A stretch of 64,000 nucleotides of DNA from an uncultured Prevotellaceae bacterium (GCA_902800435.1 CADCEQ010000018.1:1-64000); one strand, 5' to 3'. Shown: positions 55,501 to 62,785, counted from the first letter of the stretch. Notes: generated from the sequence alone by a model not told the origin. Made by a program: numbers and translations.

Positions 55501-56056
55501 CGGCACTTTGCAGACATATGCCTACCGCGAGGGCGTCTACGTCTTCTATCGCAATGGCCTCTACTATTTCCTGTGGAGCGTCGATGATACTGGAGCCACG
55601 AATTACCATGTGGCCTACGGCACAAGCACTTCGCCAACAGGGCCTATCAAAGTGGCCAGCAAGCCTATTGTCATCATCCAGAACGCCAGCCAGAAGATTT
55701 ACGGTACTGGCCATAATTCTGTGCTCAACATCCCGGGAACCGATGACTGGTACATCGTCTATCACCGCATCAACAAAAACTACCTGAGCAATGGCCCTGG
55801 CTATCATCGCGAGGTATGCATTGACCGCCTGACGTTTGCTGACGACGGAACCATCAATCAGATTCAGCCAACCCACGAAGGGATTGCGCCTGTCAACGTC
55901 AGTGGACTAATAGACGGTATTCAAGAAGTAGAAGCCGGCCATACGGTACACCGTTCTGATGAAGCAGTGTATGACCTGCAGGGGCGCCGCATAGAGAAGG
56001 CCCCCAGGCTGAAAGGCATATACATCTCGGCCGGGCGGAAGATAATAATTAAATAA
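52520..56056 (+). CDS. Two-module GH43-like protein with LamG-like and Ig-like domains and a C-terminal sorting tail
   Basis: 1178 aa. Signal peptide MKKLLMLLPIFTVMPVMA. Residues ~25-235 are a LamG/concanavalin-like domain (FDFTTLTDQSGQYGGALKG, GRWLNLVYVQRGNEGRVLIDGQ). Residues ~235-420 hold bacterial Ig-like segments (ITLPTSYADVVKIEWESSDENVI). GH43-like module 1, ~425-745, has GGLRDPHILRGEDGWFYMAVTD with Asp468. Module 2, ~815-1125, has LPDFHADPEVLFSKNTGRFYVYPTTDG with Asp826 and YGTGHNSVLNIPGTDDWYIVYHR. The end (AVYDLQGRRIEKAPRLKGIYISAGRKIIIK) is a Prevotella-type type-IX sorting tail. Two propellers in one chain suggest removal of two kinds of arabinose, xylose or galactose substituents. 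A CAACGTTCAA-like simple repeat (54908-54940) sits in frame in the linker between the modules. Confidence 0.85.
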   Translation: MKKLLMLLPIFTVMPVMADDTDSLKVTFDFTTLTDQSGQYGGALKGSAELTTAGEEPVLSLGSKNGYFLFDAPVGELVKTFSDYTISVNVFIPQSTDIGGNGNFVWCFSNSSTSGYLFFGAKESRFSITRGSYDGEQRVNPGKALTKGRWLNLVYVQRGNEGRVLIDGQQAAKGTVSLKPSALSGALKNSYLGRSCYSGDAFLKDALMHHLILCNYAMSDDEIAELQSDLSVLNREIEDEAIRNLIQNFTLGDVSGLTRDITLPTSYADVVKIEWESSDENVITPIGHIIRPAVGSPAAHAVLTAHFSTSTVSDQLTFEVSVLPLFTDDEALAYECEHLAIGGNLKNLYDRLTLPTVAAEGDPVFWKSGDTSLLSDDGRVMRFGDNGKQHVTLTATIRRGEKSVTRDFDVCIHQNEPYVSYLFVYFPSNDNENIYYALSGDGYNYTPLNGGKRVVAADSCTVMGGLRDPHILRGEDGWFYMAVTDMRSSLGWNSNRGLVLMRSRDLINWTHATVHFPTRYKGTMWAKVTRVWAPQTIWDPDYENADGTRGRYMVYFSLVTSDSSIPYDKVYYCYVNDDFTDFIGEPRYFYDRGAATIDMDIVYNESDGLYHAIFKNDVTSGIAQVTARRLTPEEGQEDGSQWSEPSGNLQQTTVAVEGGGLFKLINQDKWILMYDCYSSGYYQFCSSPDLQNFTFEKNTKTSGAFTPRHGTVIPLTQAETDALLSTFPATEFKPTITAMTHPAIRQDLATITTSVVQIPVEPGTNLAAFDPQFILSAGSTIEPQGPQNFTQGAVTYNVQCSTSNVQRYTVTAYESANPVLPDFHADPEVLFSKNTGRFYVYPTTDGYDGWGGYSFDVFSSPDLVHFQNEGTILSLAAGGDAPWAAGNAWAPCIEEKWMDGQWKYFFYFSAHNASLGKKTIGVATADSPIGPFKASDKPLFTSSSAGQMIDSDVFTDPVSGQSYLYYGNGRLLYRLLGDDMMSVGTKEYDITPSGGTLQTYAYREGVYVFYRNGLYYFLWSVDDTGATNYHVAYGTSTSPTGPIKVASKPIVIIQNASQKIYGTGHNSVLNIPGTDDWYIVYHRINKNYLSNGPGYHREVCIDRLTFADDGTINQIQPTHEGIAPVNVSGLIDGIQEVEAGHTVHRSDEAVYDLQGRRIEKAPRLKGIYISAGRKIIIK

Positions 56057-56084
56057 TTCCAAGAATAAAAACTAGAAACTAAAC

Positions 56085-58520
56085 ATGATGAAAAGACTAC
56101 TGACAATGCTATTGTTCCTGTCTGTTCTCGGACAGGCCTCGGCCCAAGTGTCCTTCGGCCACGCCGAGCGGATCAACGACGACTGGCGCTTCCTGCGCGT
56201 AGACTCCATGTGGAACGTCCGCGAGACGGCGGACATGAAGGAGCCCGGCTTCGACGACTCCCGCTGGCGCCGCGTCGCGCTGCCACACGACTGGGGCGTA
56301 GAGCTGCCCATGTCGCCCGACAAAGGCTCGTGCCAGGGCTATCTGCCCGGCGGCATCGGCTGGTATAGAAAGAAGATTGAAGTGAAAAGTGAGGGAGTGA
56401 AAAGTTTTGTCTATTTCGAAGGCGTCTACAACTACTCCGAGGTCTACCTGAACGGCCACCTGCTCGGCCGCCGGCCCAGCGGCTTCGCCTCGTTCCTCTA
56501 CGACCTGACGCCCCACCTCCGTACCGATGGCACCAATGTGCTGGCCGTGCGCGTTGACCACTCTCAGGAGGCCGACTCGCGCTGGTATACCGGCTCGGGC
56601 ATCTACCGCGACGTGTGGCTCATCACGGCGCCCGAGGTTCACCTGGCACAGTGGGGCACGGCCTACCGGCTGGTGAGCATCAGCGGCAAGAAGGCGGTCG
56701 TTGACGTAGACGTCGAGACCACCGACGACCGCGCCGTGAAGTCGGCCCTGACGCTGCAGGCCGCCGTCGCGCTGACCGACGCACAGGGCAGGGTAGTGGC
56801 CGAGGCTGCGACCGCCATCGGGCCGCAGGAGAAGAAGACCGTGCGCCTGACCGTCAGCAATCCGCAGCGCTGGACGCTCGACAAACCATATTTATACACG
56901 CTGACCACCAAACTGAGCAACGGCGACCAGAGCACCGTCCGCGCCGGACTGCGCACGCTGGAGTTCTCGCCCGACCGCGGGTTTGCGCTCAACGGCCAGT
57001 GGATCAAGGTGAAGGGCGTCTGCGTACACGACGATGCCGGCGTGCTCGGCACCGCCGTGCCTGCCGAGGTGTGGCGCCGCCGTGTGCGCGAGCTGAAGGC
57101 CATCGGCACCAATGCCCTGCGCATGAGCCATAACCCCCACGCACCGGCACTCTACGACATCTGCGACGAGGAGGGCATGCTCGTGATGGACGAGGCCTCC
57201 GACGAATGGGAGTTTCCCAAGCGCAAGTGGATGAGGGGCTGGAATCAGGGCGCGCCCGGATTCGAGGGCACCTTCAGCTACTTCGAGGAGTGGATTGAGC
57301 GCGACGTGGCCGACATGGTGCGCCGCGACCGCTGCCACCCCTCGGTGTTCCTCTGGTCAATAGGCAACGAGGTGGACTATCCCAACGACCCCTATTCGCA
57401 CCCCGTGCTCGACGGCGACGGCAGCTTCACGCAGCCCGTCTATGGCGGCTACAAGCCCGGCCAGCCCAATGCCGAGCGCATAGGCCGCATTGCCCAGCGG
57501 CTGGTCTGGGTGGTGAAGGCCATCGACACCTCGCGCCCCACGACGGGAGCGCTGGCCGGTGTGGTGATGTCGAACGAGACGGCCTATCCCGACGCCATCG
57601 ACGTGGTGGGCTACAACTACACCGAGAGCCGCTACGACAGCGACCATAAGAAGTACCCGAAGCGCGTACTCTACGGCTCGGAGAACCGCCACGACCTCGA
57701 CGCCTGGAAGGCCGTGCGCGACAAGCAGCACATCTTCGGACAGTTCCTCTGGACGGGCATCGACTACCTCGGCGAGAGCGGCACGTGGCCCGCACGCGGC
57801 AGCAGTGCCGGACTGCTCGACCTGGCCGGACAGCGCAAGCCCCAGGGCTGGTATCGCGCAGCCCTGTGGAGCGAGCAGCCCGTCTGCTATGTGGGCACGG
57901 CGGCACAGTGGGGCGGCGGCGGACAGCGTAACGGGCGCAACCGGAATGGCGGCGCGCAGGTGTCGCCCTATGCCCCCGACACGTGGAACTACCAGGCGGG
58001 GCAGCGCGTCCGCGTGATGTGCTACACCAATGCCCCGTCGGCGCGCCTGCTGCTGAACGGCCAGCCACTGGAGGCTGAATTCCAGCGCGACCCGAGGACC
58101 GACATACTCTATTGCGACGTCGACTACCAGCCCGGAACGCTGCGCTGCGAGGCGTCGAACGGCGCCGACTACGAGCTGAAGACCAGCGGCGAGCCCTACG
58201 CCCTCAGGCTGACCACCGACTCCGTGGCCCACGTCTTCGTCGAGGTCGTCGACGAGCAGGGCATCCCCGTCCGCGGTGCCGACCATGAGGTGTCGGTCAG
58301 CGTGCGCGGTGCCCGCCTGCTGGGCCTCGAGAACGGCAACATCCAGAACAACCACTCGCCGCGCCGCTCGCCCGACTATCGCCCGCAGAGCCGCCTGCGC
58401 CTCTACGGCGGGCGGCTGGTGGCCTACGTCGAGGGTGCCGCCGGTGGTGGCCAGACGGTCAGCGTGCGGGCCTCGGCGCCCTACCTGCAGCCGGCAGAAC
58501 TGACATTCCCATTAAAATAA
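56085..58520 (+). CDS. Glycoside hydrolase family 2 (beta-galactosidase-type)
   Basis: 811 aa. Signal peptide MMKRLLTMLLFLSVLGQASAQ. Sugar-binding domain (INDDWRFLRVD, VALPHDWGVELP, VYLNGHLLGRRPSGFASFLYDLTPHL, WYTGSGIYRDVWL), Ig-like domain, then the TIM barrel with RMSHNPHAPALYDICDEEGMLVMDEASDEW, acid/base Glu429 in SIGNEVDY and nucleophile Glu533 in YGSENRHD. A C-terminal DUF4982-like and Ig-like part follows. Removes terminal beta-galactose (or related) residues from hemicellulose side chains. A simple-sequence tract AGTGAAAAGTGAGGGAGTGAAAAGT (given here as two pieces AGTGAAAAGT and GAGGGAGTGAAAAGT, 56381-56405) encodes a short loop, EVKSEGVKS. The gene follows the GH43 gene by 28 bp. Confidence 0.92.
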   Translation: MMKRLLTMLLFLSVLGQASAQVSFGHAERINDDWRFLRVDSMWNVRETADMKEPGFDDSRWRRVALPHDWGVELPMSPDKGSCQGYLPGGIGWYRKKIEVKSEGVKSFVYFEGVYNYSEVYLNGHLLGRRPSGFASFLYDLTPHLRTDGTNVLAVRVDHSQEADSRWYTGSGIYRDVWLITAPEVHLAQWGTAYRLVSISGKKAVVDVDVETTDDRAVKSALTLQAAVALTDAQGRVVAEAATAIGPQEKKTVRLTVSNPQRWTLDKPYLYTLTTKLSNGDQSTVRAGLRTLEFSPDRGFALNGQWIKVKGVCVHDDAGVLGTAVPAEVWRRRVRELKAIGTNALRMSHNPHAPALYDICDEEGMLVMDEASDEWEFPKRKWMRGWNQGAPGFEGTFSYFEEWIERDVADMVRRDRCHPSVFLWSIGNEVDYPNDPYSHPVLDGDGSFTQPVYGGYKPGQPNAERIGRIAQRLVWVVKAIDTSRPTTGALAGVVMSNETAYPDAIDVVGYNYTESRYDSDHKKYPKRVLYGSENRHDLDAWKAVRDKQHIFGQFLWTGIDYLGESGTWPARGSSAGLLDLAGQRKPQGWYRAALWSEQPVCYVGTAAQWGGGGQRNGRNRNGGAQVSPYAPDTWNYQAGQRVRVMCYTNAPSARLLLNGQPLEAEFQRDPRTDILYCDVDYQPGTLRCEASNGADYELKTSGEPYALRLTTDSVAHVFVEVVDEQGIPVRGADHEVSVSVRGARLLGLENGNIQNNHSPRRSPDYRPQSRLRLYGGRLVAYVEGAAGGGQTVSVRASAPYLQPAELTFPLK

Positions 58521-58530
58521 CGTAAAGACT

Positions 58531-58944
58531 ATGACACTCAAAGAGTTTCTATCCACCAACGACCGCTTCGCTACCAACAGCGGCTGTGTACTCGAAGAAA
58601 TCGGCGACGGCTATGCCCGCGCCACCCTGCAGGTGACTGCAGAGCACCTCAATGCCGGCGGCGTCTGTCAGGGCGGCGTCTACTTCACGCTGGCCGACAT
58701 TGCCATTGCGGCGGTGATGAATTCGCACGGACAGCTGACCTTCGGCGTTGAGAATAACATCGTCTATGTGAAAAGCGTCAAGGCAGGCGACCGTCTGACA
58801 GCCGAGGCCCGCGAAGTGGTCAACCACCATAAGCTGCCCTATGTCGACGTGCGCATCACCAATGGCGCGGGCGAGCTGTGCTGCATCGTGACGGGCATTG
58901 GCTACCGGAAACAGGCTCCGATTCAGGTTGACAAGCCTGTGTAA
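58531..58944 (+). CDS. PaaI-type hotdog-fold acyl-CoA thioesterase
   Basis: 137 aa, the usual hotdog length. Hallmark helix region LNAGGVCQGGVYFTLADIAIAAVMNS, with the conserved NxxG and G-G-x-x-F-T-L-A-D pattern, then VKSVKAGDRLTAEAREV. Hydrolyses acyl-CoA or aryl-CoA thioesters in the cytosol. It lies 10 bp after the GH2 gene on the same strand, but its natural partners may be the phenylacetate-CoA ligases encoded on the other strand at 61467-64000; PaaI enzymes are known from phenylacetate metabolism. That link is inference. Confidence 0.9.
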   Translation: MTLKEFLSTNDRFATNSGCVLEEIGDGYARATLQVTAEHLNAGGVCQGGVYFTLADIAIAAVMNSHGQLTFGVENNIVYVKSVKAGDRLTAEAREVVNHHKLPYVDVRITNGAGELCCIVTGIGYRKQAPIQVDKPV

Positions 58945-58985
58945 ACGCACACAATGTTAAAATTGGAATTTTTTCACTAAAAAAC

Positions 58986-59016
58986 TTGGAAGTTAGCATA
59001 TAAAATACTATTTTTG
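58986..59016 (+). promoter_or_regulatory. Promoter of the small-RNA candidate
   Basis: TTG at 58986-58988 and TATTTTTG at 59009-59016, spacing 20; predicted start near 59020-59023, exactly where the first stem of the RNA begins. Confidence 0.75.
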
Positions 59017-59020
59017 CCCC

Positions 59021-59105
59021 CGATAAGACTATTTATCTGCAATTGCAGACCACCTTATCGAATATAGTTAGTGGATGGCAGCGTCCTGCGCCATCCACAT
59101 TTTTG
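59021..59105 (+). ncRNA. Candidate ~85-nt small RNA with two stem-loops, the second a terminator
   Basis: Directly after a good promoter. Stem-loop 1: outer stem CGATAAG (59021-59027) with CTTATCG (59054-59060), inner stem TCTGC (59036-59040) with GCAGA (59045-59049) and loop AATT. Stem-loop 2: GTGGATGGC (59071-59079) with GCCATCCAC (59090-59098), 9 bp perfect, followed by five T (59100-59104), a Rho-independent terminator. No open frame of sense lies within. It lies 76 bp after the thioesterase stop. Identity is unknown; it could be a member of a described Bacteroidales RNA family that I cannot match by eye. The alternative is an attenuated leader, but no gene follows on this strand. Confidence 0.6.
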
Positions 59106-59211
59106 TTGCTCCTCAGCCAGCGTGCCGGCAGTGGGAACCGCCGCCTCGTAATGATGAGGTGGCGCCTGGTGAATGCGAGGCGCCGCGCGAGGGGGGGGGG
59201 AGAATATTACA

Positions 59212-59345
59212 TATTACATATTACATTTTCGTTCTTTCAGATTAGAAGGAAAGAATTTTAAATTATATATATTATTATAATAATATATATAATTTACCAC
59301 TTTGCTACTATCGCCGACGAAAGGAGTAAAATGTAATATGTAATA
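59212..59345. repeat. Nested inverted repeat with a perfect 38-bp AT palindrome at its centre
   Basis: Outer arms TATTACATATTACATTTT (59212-59229) and its exact reverse complement (59328-59345). Inside, 59259-59296 is a perfect palindrome of A/T only (TAAATTATATATATTATTA and its mirror). A run of ten G precedes the left arm (59191-59200). No gene here; capable of cruciform formation. Confidence 0.85.
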
Positions 59346-59388
59346 ATCGCCGCTATCCCCGATAAATACAGGGGAAAGCGGCGATTTT
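59345..59388. terminator. Terminator-like hairpin
   Basis: AATCGCCGCT (59345-59354) pairs with AGCGGCGATT (59377-59386), with an inner TCCCC/GGGGA stem, then TTTT. Probably a bidirectional terminator or the edge of the palindromic region. Confidence 0.6.
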
Positions 59389-59428
59389 AGCACGAAAATG
59401 AAAATGTAATATTCCTACCCCCACATTT

Positions 59429-59449
59429 CCCCTCCTGAGTCAGGAGGGG
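59429..59449. repeat. GC-rich palindrome, intergenic copy of the dispersed family
   Basis: CCCCTCCTGA-G-TCAGGAGGGG, 10-bp perfect arms around one base, followed by TTAGGGGTGG. It lies in the opposite orientation to the copies at 59834 and 60791. Confidence 0.75.
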
Positions 59450-59816
59450 TTAGGGGTGGTCTGAACCAGGGAATGAGCAGAGGGGCTGGCTGCACTGGAT
59501 GCGAGCGCAAATTTGCGCCCGGATAAAGATCTCATTAGCTGTACACGAAGACACGAATTCCCTTCTGGTACGCGTACGCGACCTTATTCTAAAGTACGAT
59601 CCTCCCAAAGAGCAAAGTTCAACCGAACCAGATTTGGATTGGTTGCGTACCCAGAGTACTGCTTAACGGATGCAATTTTTCATTGGTTACCGTGCCTACT
59701 TGGAACCCTAAATCTTCACGCATTTCACACAAATCTTTTTCTTTTGACAAGCGATTTCGTGTCTGATTATGTGTGGATTTAAGGTTCCTTGCCTAAGAAG
59801 TATGTTTTTTGACCTT
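59450..59816. other. Gene-free stretch
   Basis: No promoter, RNA or family-like protein seen on either strand; short open frames are present but look random. Possibly decayed sequence. Confidence 0.4.
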
Positions 59817-59966
59817 GTTCAGACCCCTCCTAACCTCCCCTGACTCAGGGGAGGAATTCAAGCCGCAAACAAATTCCTCTAAGGGAGGGAAGTTGCCGCG
59901 TCCTTTGATAAAAGGCCGTGTTGTTCCGTGCCAAAAGAATTCACGAAAAAACGCGGAGGAACACGG
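59817..59966. repeat. ~150-bp direct repeat, left copy flanking the DUF6169 cassette
   Basis: Starts GTTCAGACCCCTCCT, contains the perfect palindrome CCTCCCCTGA-C-TCAGGGGAGG (59834-59854) and ends GCGGAGGAACACGG. A second hairpin near its end (CCGTGTTGTTCCGTG with CGCGGAGGAACACGG) has GAATTC in its loop. Closely matches 60774-60925. Confidence 0.85.
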
Positions 59967-60014
59967 GTGGAGCCTTCTGGCTCCCCCTGGGGGCGTTATC
60001 CTTTGTGTCTTCGC

Positions 60015-60512
60015 CTACGGCTTGCCCTCGGTCAGAACTTGGGCAGTCATCTCGAAATCTGCAATAATGCTTTCGAGCAACGGGTTCCTGTTCTCTACAA
60101 TGATGGCTGCATAGAACCCCTTGCCCTCAATAGTGGCATTTGCTGTACGGATAGTAAAGCGGTCAGGATCAGCATTTTTGTTGAACCAAGTAAGAAACAG
60201 GCGGTTACGGTTGGCCTCACGCCCGTCGCTATCATCGCACATATAGAGAAGAACATCGAGATTCTCAAGGAAGAACTGGTTTATGATAGCCAAAATCGTT
60301 TGCTCAACCTTAGGGTCATGGGCAGAGCGTTCCCGCTCCCTTTTTTCTATGACAAACTGGTAAGTGTCACACCCACCGAAAGAATTCTCTTCTTCGAAAG
60401 AAATGGTGTAGTGAATTCCGTTGCCAGTTTCAAAAATATAGCCACCCCTTGGAGAGAGCATCACATAATAAACATCCTGTTTATTTATGCTGTCGAGCGA
60501 GAGATAGATCAT
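60015..60512 (-). CDS. DUF6169-like protein of unknown function
   Basis: 165 aa, soluble, no signal peptide. N-terminal beta-rich part (YVMLSPRGGYIFETGNGIHYTISFEEENSFGGCDTYQFVIEKRE), then DPKVEQTILAIINQFF, LDVLLYMCDDSDGREANRNRLFLTWFN and a C-terminal beta-helix part (YAAIIVENRNPLLESIIADFE). The DPKVxxTI...FF...LYxCD.xD.R...R.RLFxxWF pattern is what I recall of Bacteroidota DUF6169 proteins, which have no known activity. The gene overlaps the upstream 45-aa gene by 4 bp (ATGA), and the pair sits between two ~150-bp direct repeats. The two-gene layout resembles toxin-antitoxin or regulator pairs, but that is speculation. Confidence 0.75.
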   Translation of the reverse strand: MIYLSLDSINKQDVYYVMLSPRGGYIFETGNGIHYTISFEEENSFGGCDTYQFVIEKRERERSAHDPKVEQTILAIINQFFLENLDVLLYMCDDSDGREANRNRLFLTWFNKNADPDRFTIRTANATIEGKGFYAAIIVENRNPLLESIIADFEMTAQVLTEGKP

Positions 60513-60646
60513 AATGATATAATTGTTCCCCTGATGCCTCTACGATTCCACTCTTCTTCCATGCGTTTTTGTGCTTCACGCTTTACCTCTAACGAGTGCT
60601 TAAAGCGTGCCAGTGCTTCTTCGTATGTAATCTTTTTTACTTCCAT
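60509..60646 (-). CDS. 45-aa helical protein paired with the DUF6169 gene
   Basis: Start ATG at 60646: MEVKKITYEEALARFKHSLE..., a highly charged amphipathic helix (KREAQKRMEEEWNRRG) followed by IRGTIISL. An ATG seven codons upstream (60667) lies at the predicted transcription start and is less likely. Stop and next start overlap (ATGA), so it is translationally coupled to the DUF6169 gene and is conserved in layout as a small partner. Family not recognised. Confidence 0.65.
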   Translation of the reverse strand: MEVKKITYEEALARFKHSLEVKREAQKRMEEEWNRRGIRGTIISL

Positions 60647-60676
60647 CTTATCTGCGCGTTTTAACATTTGACGCTG

Positions 60677-60707
60677 CAAAGATAAACATAAATTCTGAAT
60701 ATGCAAA
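60677..60707 (-). promoter_or_regulatory. Promoter of the DUF6169 two-gene cassette
   Basis: Minus strand TTTG (60704-60707) and TATCTTTG (60677-60684), spacing 19; lies inside the direct repeats, so the cassette carries its own promoter. Confidence 0.8.
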
Positions 60708-60773
60708 CAAAAACAAATAATAATTGCAAAAACATGACTCTTTCCCTTGTTCAAGCGCAAAAGACATACGTAT

Positions 60774-60925
60774 GTTCAGACCCCTCCTGACCTCCCCTGA
60801 CTCAGGGGAGGAATTCAAAGCGCAGACAAATTTCCATCCTCAAGAGGGGAGTTGCCGCGTCCTTTGATAAAAGGCCGTGTTGTTGCGTGCCAAAAGAATT
60901 CACGAAAGAACGCGGAGGAACACGG
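60774..60925. repeat. ~150-bp direct repeat, right copy
   Basis: Matches 59817-59966 from GTTCAGACCCCTCCT to GCGGAGGAACACGG with scattered substitutions and a few indels; contains CCTCCCCTGA-C-TCAGGGGAGG at 60791-60811. Confidence 0.85.
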
Positions 60926-60955
60926 TTGTGAGATTCCGTGTGGCTCCGCGTTTTT
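60911..60955. terminator. Strong hairpin at the end of the right direct repeat
   Basis: CGCGGAGGAACACGG (60911-60925) pairs with CCGTGTGGCTCCGCG (60936-60950), 13 of 15 pairs, then TTTTT. Terminator-like on the plus strand; on the minus strand it lies just beyond the ACT-domain gene and may end that operon. Confidence 0.65.
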
Positions 60956-61007
60956 CAGTGCCTAAGTAAAGTATGGCTCTTTCCCTTGTTCAGGCCCCTT
61001 CTGGTGT

Positions 61008-61436
61008 CTATACGAACTTCGAGAGGTCTTCCTCGGCAATGTACTTCAGGCCGCCCTTGATGATGGTGTCGCGGGCCTGCTCGGCATTGTCGGTGCGGAA
61101 GATGAGGATTCCCTTGCCCCCGAGGAGGAAGGAGTACATGTAGGTGATGCTGATGCCGGCCTTCGAGAAGGTCTCGACGGCATCGGCGGCCCGGCCGGGC
61201 ACATTGTCGAGCTCGAGTGCGAAGACGTCGCTCAGGGCAACGGCCACGCCTGCCTTCTTCAGCTCGTCGAAGGCGCGCAGGGGCTCACTGCAAATGAGGC
61301 GGTAGATGCCATACTCTGCCGTGTCGGCAATGGTGGAAGCGATAATCTGGATGCCAGACTGCTTCAGGACCTCGAGCACCTTGATGAGCGTGCCCGAACG
61401 GTTCTCGATGAAGATAGATAACTGATTGATGGTCAT
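61008..61436 (-). CDS. Tandem ACT-domain protein
   Basis: 142 aa. Two ACT repeats: 1-70 (MTINQLSIFIENRSGTLIKVLEVLKQSGIQIIASTIADTAEYGIYRLI) and 72-142 (VFALELDNVPGRAADAVETFSKAGISITYMYSF, KGILIFRTDNAEQA). ACT domains bind amino acids and regulate linked enzymes. It is the last gene of a minus-strand operon behind two phenylacetate-CoA ligase genes, 30 bp after the second. In Bacteroidales this set is usually found with aromatic 2-oxoacid oxidoreductases, so it may sense an aromatic or branched amino acid; that is family knowledge plus inference. Confidence 0.9.
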   Translation of the reverse strand: MTINQLSIFIENRSGTLIKVLEVLKQSGIQIIASTIADTAEYGIYRLICSEPLRAFDELKKAGVAVALSDVFALELDNVPGRAADAVETFSKAGISITYMYSFLLGGKGILIFRTDNAEQARDTIIKGGLKYIAEEDLSKFV

Positions 61437-61466
61437 AGCTTTTTTCCTTTCTTTCGTTATTTTGTT

Positions 61467-62777
61467 TTATTGGTAAACCTTTCGCTTGTCGACGACGCGG
61501 ACGGCCTTGCCCTCGCTGACGGGGAGCGTGCCCTTCGAGACGAGGCGCACGATGGGCGTGAGCAGGATTTCGTCCTTCAGCTGGCGCTTGATGCGCTTCT
61601 CCAGATCCTGCAGCTTGCCGTAGTCGTCGGTACCCTCGTTCAGCTCGACCTCGACGGTCATGTTGTCGTTGTTGTCGTCGGTGGTCAGGGTGATGAGGTA
61701 GTTGGTGCCCACCTCGGGGAACTGCATCAGGATCTTCTCAATCTGGATGGGGAAGATGTTGACGCCGCGCAGCACGATCATGTCGTCGGAGCGGCCGCGC
61801 ATGCGGTCGATACGGACGTGGTTGCGGCCGCAGGGGCACGAACGGCCCAAGACGCGCGTCAGGTCGCGTGTGCGGTAGCGCAGCAGGGGCATGGCCTCGC
61901 GCTGCAGCGTGGTGAGCACCAGTTCGCCAATCTCGCCGTCGGGCACGGGCTCGAGGGTCTCGGGGTCGACGATTTCAACGATGTAGTAGTCTTCCCAGAA
62001 GTGCAGGCCGTTCTGCTCGGGGCACTCGAAGCCTACGCCGGGGCCGCACATCTCTGACATGCCGAACGAGTTGTAGGCCTTGACGCCCATCATCTCCTCG
62101 ATGCGCTTGCGCTGTTCCTCGCTGTGAGGCTCGGCGCCGATGGCCAGCACCTTCAGCTTGGTGTCGCGGCGGGGGTCGACGCCCTCCTGCTGCATGACCT
62201 CATAGAGACGGGTAACGTAGCTGGGAATGGCGTGGATGGCCGTTGTGCCGAAGTCCTTGATGAACTTGATCTGGCGCAGCGAGTTGCCGGCGGCAGCGGG
62301 CACGGTGAGCATGCCCAGACGCTCGGCGCCGTACTGGAAGCCCAGTCCGCCGGTGAACATGCCGTAGCCTGAGGAGTTCTGGAACACGTCGTCGGGGCGC
62401 AGTCCCACCATCCAGAGGTTGCGGGCTACCTGGTTGGCCCACTCGTCGAGGTCCTTCTGTGTGTGCAGGATGACGGTGGGGTTGCCCGTCGTACCGCTTG
62501 ATGAGTGCAGGCGCACGCAGTCGCGCAGGGGTACGCAGGACATGCCGAAGGGGTAGGTGTCGCGCAGGTCGCCTTTGGTTGTGAAGGGCAGCTTGTGCAC
62601 GTCGGCCAGCGTCTGGATGTCGTCGGCGGTGATGCCTGCCTCTTTGAATTTCTTCTGATAAAACTCGTTAGTCAGACAGTGGCGTACGGTCTCCTTGAGG
62701 CGCTCCAGCTGGAAGGCCTCAATCTCCTCGCGCGTCATCGTCTCGCGTTCAGGATTGAAATAGGGTGAATTGTTCAT
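61467..62777 (-). CDS. paaK: Phenylacetate-CoA ligase
   Basis: 436 aa, full length for the family. Adenylate-forming motifs: LHSSSGTTGNPTVILHT (P-loop type), YNSFGMSEMCGPGVGFECPEQNGLHFWEDYYIVEI, GEIGELVLTTLQREAMPLLRYRTRDLTR, and the C-terminal PF14535-type domain starting RMRGRSDDMIVLRGVNIFPIQIEK, with the late catalytic Lys region EGKAVRVVDKRK. Forms aryl-acetyl-CoA from phenylacetate, ATP and CoA in the cytosol. Gut Bacteroidota use such enzymes in reversible conversion of aryl acids and aromatic 2-oxoacids. Eight bp behind a paralogous ligase gene in the same operon. Confidence 0.92.
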   Translation of the reverse strand: MNNSPYFNPERETMTREEIEAFQLERLKETVRHCLTNEFYQKKFKEAGITADDIQTLADVHKLPFTTKGDLRDTYPFGMSCVPLRDCVRLHSSSGTTGNPTVILHTQKDLDEWANQVARNLWMVGLRPDDVFQNSSGYGMFTGGLGFQYGAERLGMLTVPAAAGNSLRQIKFIKDFGTTAIHAIPSYVTRLYEVMQQEGVDPRRDTKLKVLAIGAEPHSEEQRKRIEEMMGVKAYNSFGMSEMCGPGVGFECPEQNGLHFWEDYYIVEIVDPETLEPVPDGEIGELVLTTLQREAMPLLRYRTRDLTRVLGRSCPCGRNHVRIDRMRGRSDDMIVLRGVNIFPIQIEKILMQFPEVGTNYLITLTTDDNNDNMTVEVELNEGTDDYGKLQDLEKRIKRQLKDEILLTPIVRLVSKGTLPVSEGKAVRVVDKRKVYQ

Positions 62778-62785
62778 AGTTTGTA

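Noticed and set aside
59043..59261. Short open frame over the sRNA candidate
   Set aside because: Covers the terminator hairpin and the G10 run; no protein-like features.
59513..59782. 89-codon open frame
   Set aside because: No family pattern, no promoter, Cys/His/Trp-scattered random look.
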